DNA of 64,000 nucleotides from Paenibacillus xylanilyticus (GTDB taxonomy: Bacteria; Bacillota; Bacilli; Paenibacillales; Paenibacillaceae), in contig NZ_JABMCB010000190.1 of assembly GCF_013359935.1 (NCBI RefSeq), positions 186,001-250,000 of the forward strand, in the 5' to 3' direction. Positions 16,407 to 25,067 of the stretch are shown here, piece after piece. How positions within the stretch are numbered: position 1 is the first letter of the stretch; each line of letters begins with the position of its first letter. The translations under genes were made by a program, and so were the position numbers. A model generated the notes under the pieces. It saw only the letters and a list, made by a program, of their open reading frames with translations, had not been told where the DNA came from and did not search any database.

Positions 16407-16777
16407 TCCCCGCAGACACCTCCAAAGACCACATGAGCATGATCAATTGCATATCCGGTTTCCTCGGCCACCTGCTGCATCCAATCGACAGGAACCTCTG
16501 TCATAACCTCATCCACTTTGCCACAGACTTCACACATAATGTGCTGGTGATCATCCATGCGGGCATCGTATCGGCTTGCAGTCTCACCGAGCTTAAGCTC
16601 CCGGATCAATTCCTTGTCCGTTAAATAACGCAGCGAATTATACACGGTGCCATAGGCCAAATTATATCCTTGCTCAACCAGACGGTTCATCACGTCTGCG
16701 GCAGTCGGATGGTCTTCCGAGTGGCGCACTACATCGTAAACGGCCTGTCTTTGTATCGTCAGATTTAGAGTTCTCAC
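16382..16777 (-). CDS. perR: Peroxide-responsive Fur-family repressor PerR
   Basis: A 131-residue Fur-family protein. PerR-specific residues can be placed: His23 (DHPTAAD), Asp71 (SRYD), His77 and His79 (DDHQH) and Asp89 for the regulatory Fe/Mn site; Cys82, Cys85, Cys122 and Cys125 for structural zinc. Asp71 is the residue that distinguishes peroxide-sensing PerR from Fur. Oxidation of the regulatory His residues inactivates the repressor in B. subtilis. The start is GTG behind AAAGGAG. A PerR-type box lies about 100 bases upstream, consistent with autoregulation; katA and dps in this window are likely targets. Confidence 0.88.
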   Translation of the reverse strand: MRTLNLTIQRQAVYDVVRHSEDHPTAADVMNRLVEQGYNLAYGTVYNSLRYLTDKELIRELKLGETASRYDARMDDHQHIMCEVCGKVDEVMTEVPVDWMQQVAEETGYAIDHAHVVFGGVCGECKNKRIK

Positions 16778-16873
16778 GGCAATTCTCCTTTATTAATCCA
16801 TTCAAAATTATATACAATGACATAGCATCCACTGATCGCTATGGTCCCTAGAAACATGAAAATCAATTTTGAT

Positions 16874-16888
16874 TTAGATTAAGTATAA
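16874..16888. promoter_or_regulatory. Candidate PerR box upstream of perR
   Basis: TTAGATTAAGTATAA matches 11 of 14 defined positions of the PerR consensus; an overlapping repeat AGATT-N7-AATCT covers 16876-16892. Confidence 0.5.
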
Positions 16889-17051
16889 ATCTTAATGTAT
16901 AATGAAGTCAACATCAGCTCTATGAACAAATAAGTTATATTAATAATGATCCATTTCCAGCAATCAACTTTCATATTTGCCATAATATGGTTCGCTACTG
17001 CACTCTTTTTCAGATAAACTATACTAATGTGCGTTAAAGGGGGGCTGTTCA

Positions 17052-18188
17052 TTGTTAAGCACGTTCTTTATTAATGTTTGTGTCATGATCACATTCATGT
17101 ACATATCCGGAATTATCGCCAAATACTATAATATTCGTGTCCCGTTTCCTTCACTGCGTGTGCAGTTGATTGGCGGTATCCTGTTTGGTGTCTATGGCAC
17201 TGTGCTGATGAACTATTCTTTCCCTCTGAATGACGACACCATTGTGGATCTACGCCATCTTGCGATCGTTACAGCAGCAGTTTATTTGGGGGGACTGGCC
17301 TCGGTCATTGCCGGACTTGTCATCTCGATTCTGCGTGTAGTCATGTTTGGTTTATCGTCCGCAGCGATTGATGCCGCCTTCGTTATGACGCTCATCGGGC
17401 TGTCGGGGGTATATTTTGCGTACGCTTCCTGGTCAAGATTAACCAAAATTATTACTATGAACCTGCTCGGCATAACACTGATTTTTGTGATTTTGGTGCT
17501 GAATACCAGCAGTATGAATTCATTAATGAAAATATATCCGTTACAGATGACCATTTCTTTTGTTGGTGGGATCTTTATTTATTTTATTGCAGAATTTATT
17601 AATAAATCGAATGAAATGTTATTTCTGCTGGAACGAAGGGCATCCACAGACCACCTCACCAATCTCAGCAATCGCCGGCAATTTGAGAAATCACTGGAAC
17701 TGCAGCTGGAGCGAGCCAGGGAAAGCAAACAGAAACTATCCCTGCTGGTCATTGATATTGATCGGTTCAAAAAGGTGAATGACACGTACGGCCACAGCTC
17801 TGGTGATGCTGTCTTGAAGCAGCTTGGACAATTGCTTATTGAGCATTCACGATCAGCTGACATCGTCTCACGGAACGGAGGCGAGGAATTTGCCATTCTG
17901 CTGCTGGATTGCGGAAGTCACCAGGCCCTCGCGATCGCTGAATCGATTCGGCAGTCTGTCGAAAAGTATCTCTTTGCTCTGCCTGACGGCACGACGATTC
18001 GCCTGACCATTTCCATCGGGGTGGCTGTCTTCCCGGATCATTGTGATGAGCGGGATGACGCTGACTTCTTCGAACAGGCTGACCGTGCACTATATGAAGC
18101 CAAAAATACCGGCCGAAACCGGTATGCGCCATTCCGAAGCGGCCCGCTGTGTTTGCCGGGAAACGTTTGCTCTGACATGATTGAATAA
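17052..18188 (+). CDS. Membrane-bound diguanylate cyclase (5TM sensor plus GGDEF)
   Basis: A 378-residue protein: five to six membrane helices (residues 1-190) resembling the LytS/5TMR-LYT sensor type, then a GGDEF domain (about 200-365) with STDHLTNLSNRRQFE, DIDRFKKVNDTYGH, active-site loop GGEEF and an upstream RSAD I-site five residues before it, implying product inhibition by c-di-GMP. It makes c-di-GMP from GTP at the membrane. The start is TTG behind a GGGGGG run eight bases away; the first ATG would remove part of helix 1. Single-gene unit with a strong terminator. Confidence 0.88.
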   Translation: MLSTFFINVCVMITFMYISGIIAKYYNIRVPFPSLRVQLIGGILFGVYGTVLMNYSFPLNDDTIVDLRHLAIVTAAVYLGGLASVIAGLVISILRVVMFGLSSAAIDAAFVMTLIGLSGVYFAYASWSRLTKIITMNLLGITLIFVILVLNTSSMNSLMKIYPLQMTISFVGGIFIYFIAEFINKSNEMLFLLERRASTDHLTNLSNRRQFEKSLELQLERARESKQKLSLLVIDIDRFKKVNDTYGHSSGDAVLKQLGQLLIEHSRSADIVSRNGGEEFAILLLDCGSHQALAIAESIRQSVEKYLFALPDGTTIRLTISIGVAVFPDHCDERDDADFFEQADRALYEAKNTGRNRYAPFRSGPLCLPGNVCSDMIE

Positions 18189-18233
18189 GGGATGCCCCAA
18201 GCCTTCTTCTGGCCAACGGGGCATCCCTTTTCT
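18189..18233 (+). terminator. Terminator of the diguanylate cyclase gene
   Basis: GGGATGCCCC/GGGGCATCCC stem followed by TTTTCTTC, directly behind the stop codon. Confidence 0.85.
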
Positions 18234-18278
18234 TCATTTCGATATGCAATAAACCTTGAGGATTTCTCGACTATCCGA

Positions 18279-19217
18279 TTAGGAAAGGATTTGCTCGATT
18301 TCTTCGACGATGGCGGCATCCAGTTTTACACCCGATGCAGCAGCGTTCTCCTTCACCTGCTCGGGACGGCTTGCGCCTACAAGTGCACTGGACACATTGT
18401 TCTGACGCAGAATCCAGGCAAGGGCCAGTTGTCCCACCTTCAGATCAAGTTTGTCCGCTACTTCAATCAATTGGCGTACTTTCCCGATTTTGTCTGCATT
18501 GATTTTCCCTTCGTCCCAGCCCAGCTTCGCTGCACGGGAGTTCTCCGGGATATCCGAGACCGAGGTATACTTACCCGTTAACAGACCTTGTGCAAGTGGA
18601 GAATAGACAACTTGTCCAATCCCTTTGCGTTCACCCAGCGGAATAATCTCATTCTCAATATAACGGTCGAACATGTTATACACCGGCTGATTGACCACGA
18701 TATGATCCAGGAGAAGACGATCGGCGGTACCCAAGGCAGCTTCCATCTGAGCGGCTGTCCATTGACTCACCCCTACGTACAGCACCTTGCCCTGACGAAC
18801 CAGATCATCCAGTGCCCGCAGCGTTTCTTCAATTGGTGTTTCGTTATGATAACGATGGCAATAATAGATGTCCACATACTCCACGCCTAAACGCTTCAAG
18901 CTGGCATCACATTGCTCCTTAATATGTTTGCGGGATAAGCCCTGGTCATTCGGACCGTCTCCCATTTTGCCAAATACTTTGGTTGCGAGAACATAGGAGT
19001 CACGGGAATACGCTTTCAAAGTCTGCCCGAGCAGTTCTTCTGCCGCACCACGCTCATATACATTCGCTGTATCAAAAAAGTTGATGCCTTCATCGAATGC
19101 GGCTTCAATCGACTTCACCGCATTTTCACGCTCCACATACCCTCCGTACGTCAGCCAGCTGCCCAAGCTGATCTCGCTTACTTTCAGTCCGCTTCCACCC
19201 AATCTGCGGTATTCCAT
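18279..19217 (-). CDS. Aldo/keto reductase
   Basis: A 312-residue NADPH-dependent (alpha/beta)8 barrel reductase. The catalytic tetrad can be placed: Asp and Tyr in FDTANVYERG, Lys in VLATKVFG, His in YYCHRYH. Cofactor-binding end: SSALVGASRPEQVKEN. It resembles the potassium-channel beta-subunit-like group (YrpG/YccK relatives) that reduces small aldehydes; the substrate is unknown. A GTG nine bases upstream is only two bases from GAGGAGG, so I take the ATG at 19217 (spacing 11). No operon partners. Confidence 0.88.
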   Translation of the reverse strand: MEYRRLGGSGLKVSEISLGSWLTYGGYVERENAVKSIEAAFDEGINFFDTANVYERGAAEELLGQTLKAYSRDSYVLATKVFGKMGDGPNDQGLSRKHIKEQCDASLKRLGVEYVDIYYCHRYHNETPIEETLRALDDLVRQGKVLYVGVSQWTAAQMEAALGTADRLLLDHIVVNQPVYNMFDRYIENEIIPLGERKGIGQVVYSPLAQGLLTGKYTSVSDIPENSRAAKLGWDEGKINADKIGKVRQLIEVADKLDLKVGQLALAWILRQNNVSSALVGASRPEQVKENAAASGVKLDAAIVEEIEQILS

Positions 19218-19361
19218 TGAATGCACATCCTCCTCTATGGTTATGTAGTTATGATCGTTACTTTTCTATTGTAACGTAACCAGCGTGGATGAAAAGGACT
19301 TTGACGAAGAAAATGGTAATTTAGTAAATTGAATTGTTCGGGGTGCCTCTTCCCACCAGCA

Positions 19362-19387
19362 ATAAAAAACGCACCTGCTCAGGTGCG
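19362..19387 (-). terminator. Terminator of the hybrid sensor gene
   Basis: Minus strand stem CGCACCTG/CAGGTGCG followed by TTTTTTATT, 20 bases behind the stop codon. Confidence 0.85.
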
Positions 19388-19406
19388 CCATGTAATCTTA
19401 TTATGC

Positions 19407-21044
19407 TCAATGCAATATTGCGCTCAGCGCGTTTAATAAATCCAACTGTCTCACCGGCTTGGTCAAAACAGCATCAACGATTCCCGCCTCATGCGGATCG
19501 ATATGCAATCCGTACGGAACCAGAATGATGATCGGGAGTTGTTTTGCGCTGCTCTTCAATTCGTGCACTAACTTGACAGCATGCGCTTGGTGTAATCCCA
19601 TATCGATCACGGCAACGTCAGGCTCAAGTCCCTCATCCATCCATTGATGTGCCTGCTCCGAGTCTGAAGTCATGTGAACATCCATCTGCCATCTGCGCAT
19701 GAGGGAAGATACCCCCTGCAAGATGTCGGGTGCTTTGACAAGCAGAACCCTCTTGCCTTTCAATCGCTGCTGAATGCTTGCAAGCTGCGGAAGTTCCCAG
19801 TGTCTGATCAGCGGCAGCCTGATTTGGAATTCTGTTTCCTCTTCTCCCAAGCTGTTTACCTCAATATGACCATGCATCAGAATGGCAAGATTTTGGCTGA
19901 CGGCCAAACCGAGATTAGTACCCACAAGCTTCTGGATGCTGAACTTTCCATCCAGCGTATTGAATGCCTGCAAATTTTTGTCCGACGTCAACATCCGCCC
20001 AGTGTATTTGACATGGAGCAATAAAGTACCCACCTCATCCAAATCATTACCGTCCACAAGAGCTCTAACCAGTACAGAACCTGCACGGGTTGAATCAATG
20101 GCGTATTTCAGCACATTTGCGAGCAGTTGGCCGATCTTGGCCTCGTCTCCCACGAACACCTGAGATATATTCATTTCCAGGTTCAAACCAAGTTCAATTC
20201 CCTTGTCCATGGCCTGAGCAACATGCAAATAAACGGTATTCTCAATGGTGGAAACCAAATCAAAGGGATCGTCCTGGACTACCGTTTTACCCGTATCATT
20301 AATGTTGAAGTTCATTATATTATTTAGCAGGGACAGCAGAATGTTGCCGCTTGTCTCGATCATGTTCACATACTCCACATGTTCGTCAGGCATATCCGGT
20401 GTGCGCATCAGATCGGTTAACCCAAGAATGCCGTTGAGCGGGTTGCGAATCTCGTGGCTCATGAGTGCAATCATCTGTGTCTTCGTCATCGCTTCCGACT
20501 CTGCACGTTCCTTCTCGATCTGCAACTGGTGCTTCAGCTGCTCCGTGTCATTCAGCTTTTGTTTCTGCAGGAGCAGATTGCTCTCCAAATCAACGACATA
20601 CCCAAGAAACACGGCCATCGCGTTCAACGTTTTCATATCAGCTTCACTGATCACATAGTCTGGATCATCCATTATACAAATCGTACCAAATGTCTCACCC
20701 GAACGCCGCATAATGGGGATGCCTACAAAAAAACGATTACCCAGCTCCCTCGTTACACCCATTGAACAAGTTAGCGGATGTGCGGCAGTATCCGTAATCG
20801 TCAGATGATGTGTTGGATCTTGCAGTACCAGACTGCAGTAAGAGGACTCAAATGGGAGTTCGCTGCCTCTGACGACCCATTCTTCCCTGCGATTAAATGC
20901 TTCAAGAATGACATTAGTCATCCCATCATTGGTGGCTACGAAGATCGTATTAACCTTCAATACCCCACTTAACACGTCCACGATGTGAGACGCAGCTTCC
21001 TGTATGTTTTCAAAGAAACCTCTAGTCATGCCTACCGTTCCCAT
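19407..21044 (-). CDS. Cytoplasmic hybrid histidine kinase (GAF-HisKA-HATPase-REC) with degenerate ATPase motifs
   Basis: A 545-residue soluble protein. Residues 10-160 look like a GAF domain (SYCSLVLQDPTHHLTI, VGIPIMRRSGETFGTICIMD), then a coiled linker, HisKA with the phospho-His in MSHEIRNPLNGILGL (near 195), an ATPase domain and a C-terminal receiver with Asp in VAVIDMG and Lys in LTKPVRQ. The ATPase has an N box (LLANVLKYAI), but the G1 box DTG is VKYTGRML and the G2 box reads GTNLGLAVSQ. Loss of the G1 Asp suggests weak or absent ATP binding. No downstream regulator is adjacent. Confidence 0.82.
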   Translation of the reverse strand: MGTVGMTRGFFENIQEAASHIVDVLSGVLKVNTIFVATNDGMTNVILEAFNRREEWVVRGSELPFESSYCSLVLQDPTHHLTITDTAAHPLTCSMGVTRELGNRFFVGIPIMRRSGETFGTICIMDDPDYVISEADMKTLNAMAVFLGYVVDLESNLLLQKQKLNDTEQLKHQLQIEKERAESEAMTKTQMIALMSHEIRNPLNGILGLTDLMRTPDMPDEHVEYVNMIETSGNILLSLLNNIMNFNINDTGKTVVQDDPFDLVSTIENTVYLHVAQAMDKGIELGLNLEMNISQVFVGDEAKIGQLLANVLKYAIDSTRAGSVLVRALVDGNDLDEVGTLLLHVKYTGRMLTSDKNLQAFNTLDGKFSIQKLVGTNLGLAVSQNLAILMHGHIEVNSLGEEETEFQIRLPLIRHWELPQLASIQQRLKGKRVLLVKAPDILQGVSSLMRRWQMDVHMTSDSEQAHQWMDEGLEPDVAVIDMGLHQAHAVKLVHELKSSAKQLPIIILVPYGLHIDPHEAGIVDAVLTKPVRQLDLLNALSAILH

Positions 21045-21304
21045 GATTCACCCCTCAAGTCTTAGCTGCAGTTCTACATTCCCATATCAAAAAATGAATC
21101 TGTCCTGTATATGAAGGTCGAATCTTCTTCTTAATCCATTGTCACAACATGTACATATATGTTTACCACCACAGATGTCTAAGAGAATCATAGCGTAAAC
21201 ACGCTCATCCCCTGCACAGCATAAATAGAAATTATACGCTTCCCCATTCACTTTGAAAACCTTTATTCATCAATACCGGTTAACTTCAGTCTGGAGAGTG
21301 TAGC

Positions 21305-21324
21305 GGTGTGATGATCATCACACC
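21305..21324. promoter_or_regulatory. Fnr-type binding site (20-bp perfect palindrome) upstream of nrdDG
   Basis: GGTGTGATGATCATCACACC is a perfect palindrome containing TGTGA-N6-TCACA (21307-21322), the Bacillus Fnr pattern. It lies about 100 bases before nrdD, an oxygen-sensitive enzyme, so anaerobic activation is plausible. Any CRP/Fnr-family protein could bind. Confidence 0.65.
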
Positions 21325-21331
21325 CTAAAAT

Positions 21332-21373
21332 CCATATATAGTTTATAAATGGATAATGTAAAACTACATATAG
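21332..21373. promoter_or_regulatory. Pair of NrdR boxes upstream of nrdDG
   Basis: CCATATATAG (21332-21341) and CTACATATAG (21364-21373) each differ in one position from the NrdR core CTATATATAG. Their centres are 32 bases apart, three helical turns, which is the usual arrangement for tandem NrdR boxes. Confidence 0.65.
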
Positions 21374-21422
21374 TATCTAATTGAATTCAAACCATAAACA
21401 AATCATTTAGGAGGAACCTGAT

Positions 21423-23384
21423 ATGAACATGCTTGAGTATGCCACTCCATCGGCATCCGATCTACTATCCGACCTGGGAAGACGAATTATTGGCGCAGAA
21501 GACGCGGATACACTGAGGGAGAACGCCAACCTCAACGGCGATTCGTTCAGCGGCAAAATGAGCAGGCTCGGCTCGGAAACGGCCAAGTGGCATGCTCTGC
21601 GTCATGTGCTCCCGGATGAGCTTGCTGCGTCTGTGGAAGACGGTGATCTCTATGTCCACGATCTGGATCAGTATGCGCTCGGAACGACCAATTGTATCTT
21701 TATTCCGTTTGATCGCCTGCTGGCCTCCGGATTTAATACGGGAAATGGTTCCGTGCGTACGCCACAGACCATTATGTCAGCCATGGCACTGGTCGCCATT
21801 ATTTTTCAATCGCAGCAAAATAGCCAATACGGCGGGGTCTCCGCCAACAAAATCGACTGGGATCTTGCTCCTTATGTACAGCGATCCTTCCGCAAGCATT
21901 ATCGTAAGGGTCAGCGGCTGCTTGGAGAACATGCACTAATCGGTGATGAGCAGCTGCATTTGGATAGCCTTGAGGCACGGGAAGCGTGCCCACGTGCTTA
22001 CGATTTCGCTTGTGAAGAGACAGAGCTTGAGACTGGACAGGCTGCCGAATCCCTGATTCATAACCTGAACACCATGAGCAGCCGGGCAGGCGGACAGATT
22101 CCCTTTACCTCCCTGAACTATGGACTATGTACTTCTGCCGAGGGAAGGCTCGTATCCCGTTCTCTGCTGGAGGCAACCATCCGCGGCCTCGGTGGCGGGG
22201 AAACCCCTGTGTTTCCACAGCATATCTTCCAGTGCAAACAGGGAATCAACCAGGCGCAAGGGGAGCCGAACTATGACTTGTTTCGCCTTGCCGTAACCTG
22301 TTCTTCCCGGCGCATGTATCCCAACTTTGTCAACGTGGATGCATCATTCAACCTGCCTTACTACCGCCCGGAGGATCCGGATACCATCATTGCTACCATG
22401 GGATGCCGGACACGCACACTGGCCGATCGTTTCGGACGAAATCGTCAGAGCGGTAAGGGCAACCTGTCGTTTAACACCATCAATCTGGTCAAGCTTGGCA
22501 TTTGTTATGGCATCTGCCAGGGGGCACGGGCTGTCGCGGACCGCACGGGATTCTATGAAGCACTGGAAGTGGTGATGGACCGTGCGGCTTCCGGACTGCT
22601 GCACCGCTATCGCATTCAAACAGCACAGCCTGCCAAGGCATCCGATTTCATGATGAGAGAAGGTGTGTGGGAAGGCGGCGAGCAGCTCGCACCGGATGAG
22701 CCTGTGGCTGAACTGTTGAAGCATGGCACATTGTCCATTGGTTTCATTGGGCTTGCCGAATGCATGACCGCCCTGTATGGCCGGCATCATGGACAGGATC
22801 CCCATATACACCGTGAAGGGCTGAACGTCATCCGCACCATGCGCGAATTCTGTGACCGAATGAGTGAACAGCATAACCTGAATGTTACATTGTTCGCCAC
22901 GCCAGCGGAGGGGCTGTCCGGCAAATTTACCAAGATTGATCGTGAGCGGTATGGCTTCATTCCAGGGGTCACTGACCGTGAATACTATACGAACTCGTTT
23001 CACATCCCGGTCTATTACACACTGCCAGCCTATCGCAAAATTGAATTGGAGGCGCCCTTCCATACGCTGTGCAATGCCGGAGCCATTTCCTATGTTGAAC
23101 TGGATGGAAACGTACGGGCCAATACCAGCGCCTTCCAACGCATTGTACAATATGCACTGGCACAGGATATCGGTTACTTCTCCATTAATCACCCCATTGA
23201 CCGCTGTCCTTCGTGTGGGTATGAGGGTGTCATCGGAGATGTGTGCCCAGGTTGTGAAGCACATGAAAACCATGTACACTTTCAGCGATTGCGCCGGGTC
23301 ACCGGTTATCTTACCGGCGATTACAAGGTGCGTTTCAATTCCGCGAAGCAAGCTGAAGTCCGGGACCGGGTGAAACATAAGTGA
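21423..23384 (+). CDS. nrdD: Anaerobic (class III) ribonucleoside-triphosphate reductase
   Basis: A 653-residue glycyl-radical enzyme that reduces ribonucleotides to deoxyribonucleotides without oxygen. Landmarks: YVHDLDQYALGTTNCIF, SQQNSQYGGVSANKIDWDLA, NLNTMSSRAGGQIPFTS-type block, a C-terminal zinc site Cys595, Cys598, Cys608, Cys611, and the radical Gly628 in RRVTGYL. The chain begins almost directly with the catalytic domain; the N-terminal ATP-cone of E. coli NrdD is missing, so overall dATP inhibition may be absent. ATG follows TTAGGAGG. It forms an operon with nrdG (4-base overlap) under likely Fnr and NrdR control. Confidence 0.93.
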   Translation: MNMLEYATPSASDLLSDLGRRIIGAEDADTLRENANLNGDSFSGKMSRLGSETAKWHALRHVLPDELAASVEDGDLYVHDLDQYALGTTNCIFIPFDRLLASGFNTGNGSVRTPQTIMSAMALVAIIFQSQQNSQYGGVSANKIDWDLAPYVQRSFRKHYRKGQRLLGEHALIGDEQLHLDSLEAREACPRAYDFACEETELETGQAAESLIHNLNTMSSRAGGQIPFTSLNYGLCTSAEGRLVSRSLLEATIRGLGGGETPVFPQHIFQCKQGINQAQGEPNYDLFRLAVTCSSRRMYPNFVNVDASFNLPYYRPEDPDTIIATMGCRTRTLADRFGRNRQSGKGNLSFNTINLVKLGICYGICQGARAVADRTGFYEALEVVMDRAASGLLHRYRIQTAQPAKASDFMMREGVWEGGEQLAPDEPVAELLKHGTLSIGFIGLAECMTALYGRHHGQDPHIHREGLNVIRTMREFCDRMSEQHNLNVTLFATPAEGLSGKFTKIDRERYGFIPGVTDREYYTNSFHIPVYYTLPAYRKIELEAPFHTLCNAGAISYVELDGNVRANTSAFQRIVQYALAQDIGYFSINHPIDRCPSCGYEGVIGDVCPGCEAHENHVHFQRLRRVTGYLTGDYKVRFNSAKQAEVRDRVKHK

Positions 23385-23890
23385 ATCTGTACGGTTATAT
23401 TCCCGAGTCCGTGAATGAAGGTCCCGGTTTGCGAGCTGTCATCTTTATCAGCGGTTGCCGCCACGCCTGTCCGGGGTGCTTCAGTCCGGATTCATGGAGT
23501 TTCCGGTCAGGGGAGCAGTTTACCGAGGAACGGCAGCAGCAGATTTTACGTGAAGTCACTGCCCACCCCCTACTGGACGGGATTACGCTATGCGGAGGCG
23601 ATCCTTTTTTCTCGGCTGAGCAATGCATCCCCTTGGTTCGCCGTTTTCGCGCAGCGTGCCCTGATCGGACAGTGTGGGCGTATACGGGATTTCTCTATGA
23701 AGAGCTTGTTGCTGATCCTGTACGGGCGGAGCTGGCGGGACTGTGCGATGTCATTATAGACGGCCCTTATGTGGCCGCTGAGCGTGATGTGTCTTTACCT
23801 TTTCGGGGCAGCCGCAATCAGCGATTGGTTGATGTGCAGGCAACGTTAAGGGAAAATAGGATTGTTACACTCGAGATGGATGCATTGTGA
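23381..23890 (+). CDS. nrdG: Radical-SAM activase of class III ribonucleotide reductase
   Basis: A 169-residue radical-SAM protein that installs the glycyl radical on NrdD. The CxxxCxxC cluster motif is CRHACPGC near residue 26, with upstream NEGPGLRAVIFISGC and downstream TLCGGDPFF; DVIIDGPYV is also typical. It starts with GTG overlapping the nrdD stop (GTGA), so translation is coupled. A terminator follows 90 bases downstream. Confidence 0.93.
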   Translation: MNLYGYIPESVNEGPGLRAVIFISGCRHACPGCFSPDSWSFRSGEQFTEERQQQILREVTAHPLLDGITLCGGDPFFSAEQCIPLVRRFRAACPDRTVWAYTGFLYEELVADPVRAELAGLCDVIIDGPYVAAERDVSLPFRGSRNQRLVDVQATLRENRIVTLEMDAL

Positions 23891-23979
23891 CAGTTGTTTT
23901 CTTTCCATTAAATGAAGATGATATTCTACTCTGACCTCATATCCACAGTATCATCGAACCTTACATTTCCATTCAAAAG

Positions 23980-24011
23980 ACACGGATCCTGGATTCGTGT
24001 CTATTTTGAAC
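23980..24011 (+). terminator. Terminator of nrdDG
   Basis: GACACGGA/TTCGTGTC stem followed by TATTTTG. Confidence 0.65.
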
Positions 24012-24135
24012 GGGAATATTTTTTCTTTTTTGCTACTCAGATCTTGATTACATGTCGATATAATATATAGGTGGTTACTAAAATAAACCTTAACACTTTT
24101 CTATATTATACATTTCAGGAGGCTATGACCCAGTT

Positions 24136-24975
24136 ATGGATATTATTCAAGCATTAATTACATGCATGCCGTTTTTCCGCGATACCATACGTCAGGATGT
24201 AACCCTTTCCATTATTGATCGCGAAAAATTCCTATACTTTTCTGCAGGAGAGTCGTTAAAGCAATTGGAATTCAAAGCGGGGGACCCTCTGCTTGAAGCC
24301 AATCGTGATTTTGCCGATCTGAAAGGCAGTACGGAGAAACAATTTGATCATTATCCCAAAGAATTGTTCGGTGTTCCGTTTGATGTGTCCTACCTTCCGA
24401 TCAAAAATGAACAGGGTGAAGTCATCGCCATCTTCAATCTGCTCTACAGCATGGATGATCAGGCACAGTTACAACAGCTCATGGAGGCGACCGAGCAGCT
24501 GACCAACCAGCTCATTGACAGTGTCCAGCATGTGGCTGCACACTCCGAAGAACTGAGTGCCACCACAGAAGAAATCCGGAATAATTCCAGAGAAGCTGTG
24601 CAGAAATCAGGGAACGTCACTCAGGTAGCCAGCTTCATTCGAGAAATCTCGGAACAAACCAATCTGCTAGGGCTGAATGCGGCCATCGAGGCGGCTCGTG
24701 TAGGTGAAGCGGGTGCAGGATTCGGCGTCGTTGCCAAGGAAATCCGCAAACTGTCCGTGGACACCAAAGAAGCAACCACCCAAATTGAGGAGTCCCTCCT
24801 CGCTGTCCGGCAATCCATTCATATGATGGAGAATGAGCTTGGGGAGATTACCGCCAGCTCGCAGGAACAGGCAGAATTGGTTACCAATTTCATGAGTACC
24901 ATTGAACAGCTGAATGACACCAGCCAGCAACTAAAACAGTTTGTGCACAAACTGATTACGTTTGATGGCAGATAA
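24136..24975 (+). CDS. Soluble methyl-accepting chemotaxis-type protein
   Basis: A 279-residue protein without membrane helices. Residues 1-115 form a PAS-like sensory region ([35 protein letters not shown]), followed by a shortened MCP signalling coiled coil with the hairpin tip [20 protein letters not shown] and [13 protein letters not shown]. Length and layout resemble the cytoplasmic receptor YfmS of B. subtilis. It probably binds CheA/CheW, although no chemotaxis or flagellar gene is in the window. The tip sequence [11 protein letters not shown] is close to the family norm. Confidence 0.85.
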   Translation: MDIIQALITCMPFFRDTIRQDVTLSIIDREKFLYFSAGESLKQLEFKAGDPLLEANRDFADLKGSTEKQFDHYPKELFGVPFDVSYLPIKNEQGEVIAIFNLLYSMDDQAQLQQLMEATEQLTNQLIDSVQHVAAHSEELSATTEEIRNNSREAVQKSGNVTQVASFIREISEQTNLLGLNAAIEAARVGEAGAGFGVVAKEIRKLSVDTKEATTQIEESLLAVRQSIHMMENELGEITASSQEQAELVTNFMSTIEQLNDTSQQLKQFVHKLITFDGR

Positions 24976-25005
24976 ACGGCAAATACGTACGATGTTCAAA
25001 CATAA

Positions 25006-25036
25006 AAGCCCCCGAATCTACTCGGAGGCTTTTTTC
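25006..25036 (+). terminator. Terminator of the chemoreceptor gene
   Basis: AAGCCcCCGA/TCGGaGGCTT stem followed by TTTTTT. Confidence 0.85.
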
Positions 25037-25067
25037 ATGTTGATCGTTGCTGGTACTGCCTGTTGGT

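Noticed and set aside
22344..23378. A 344-codon minus-strand frame opposite nrdD
   Set aside because: Antisense shadow of a clear NrdD gene; the composition is typical of reverse-frame translation and no domain is seen.
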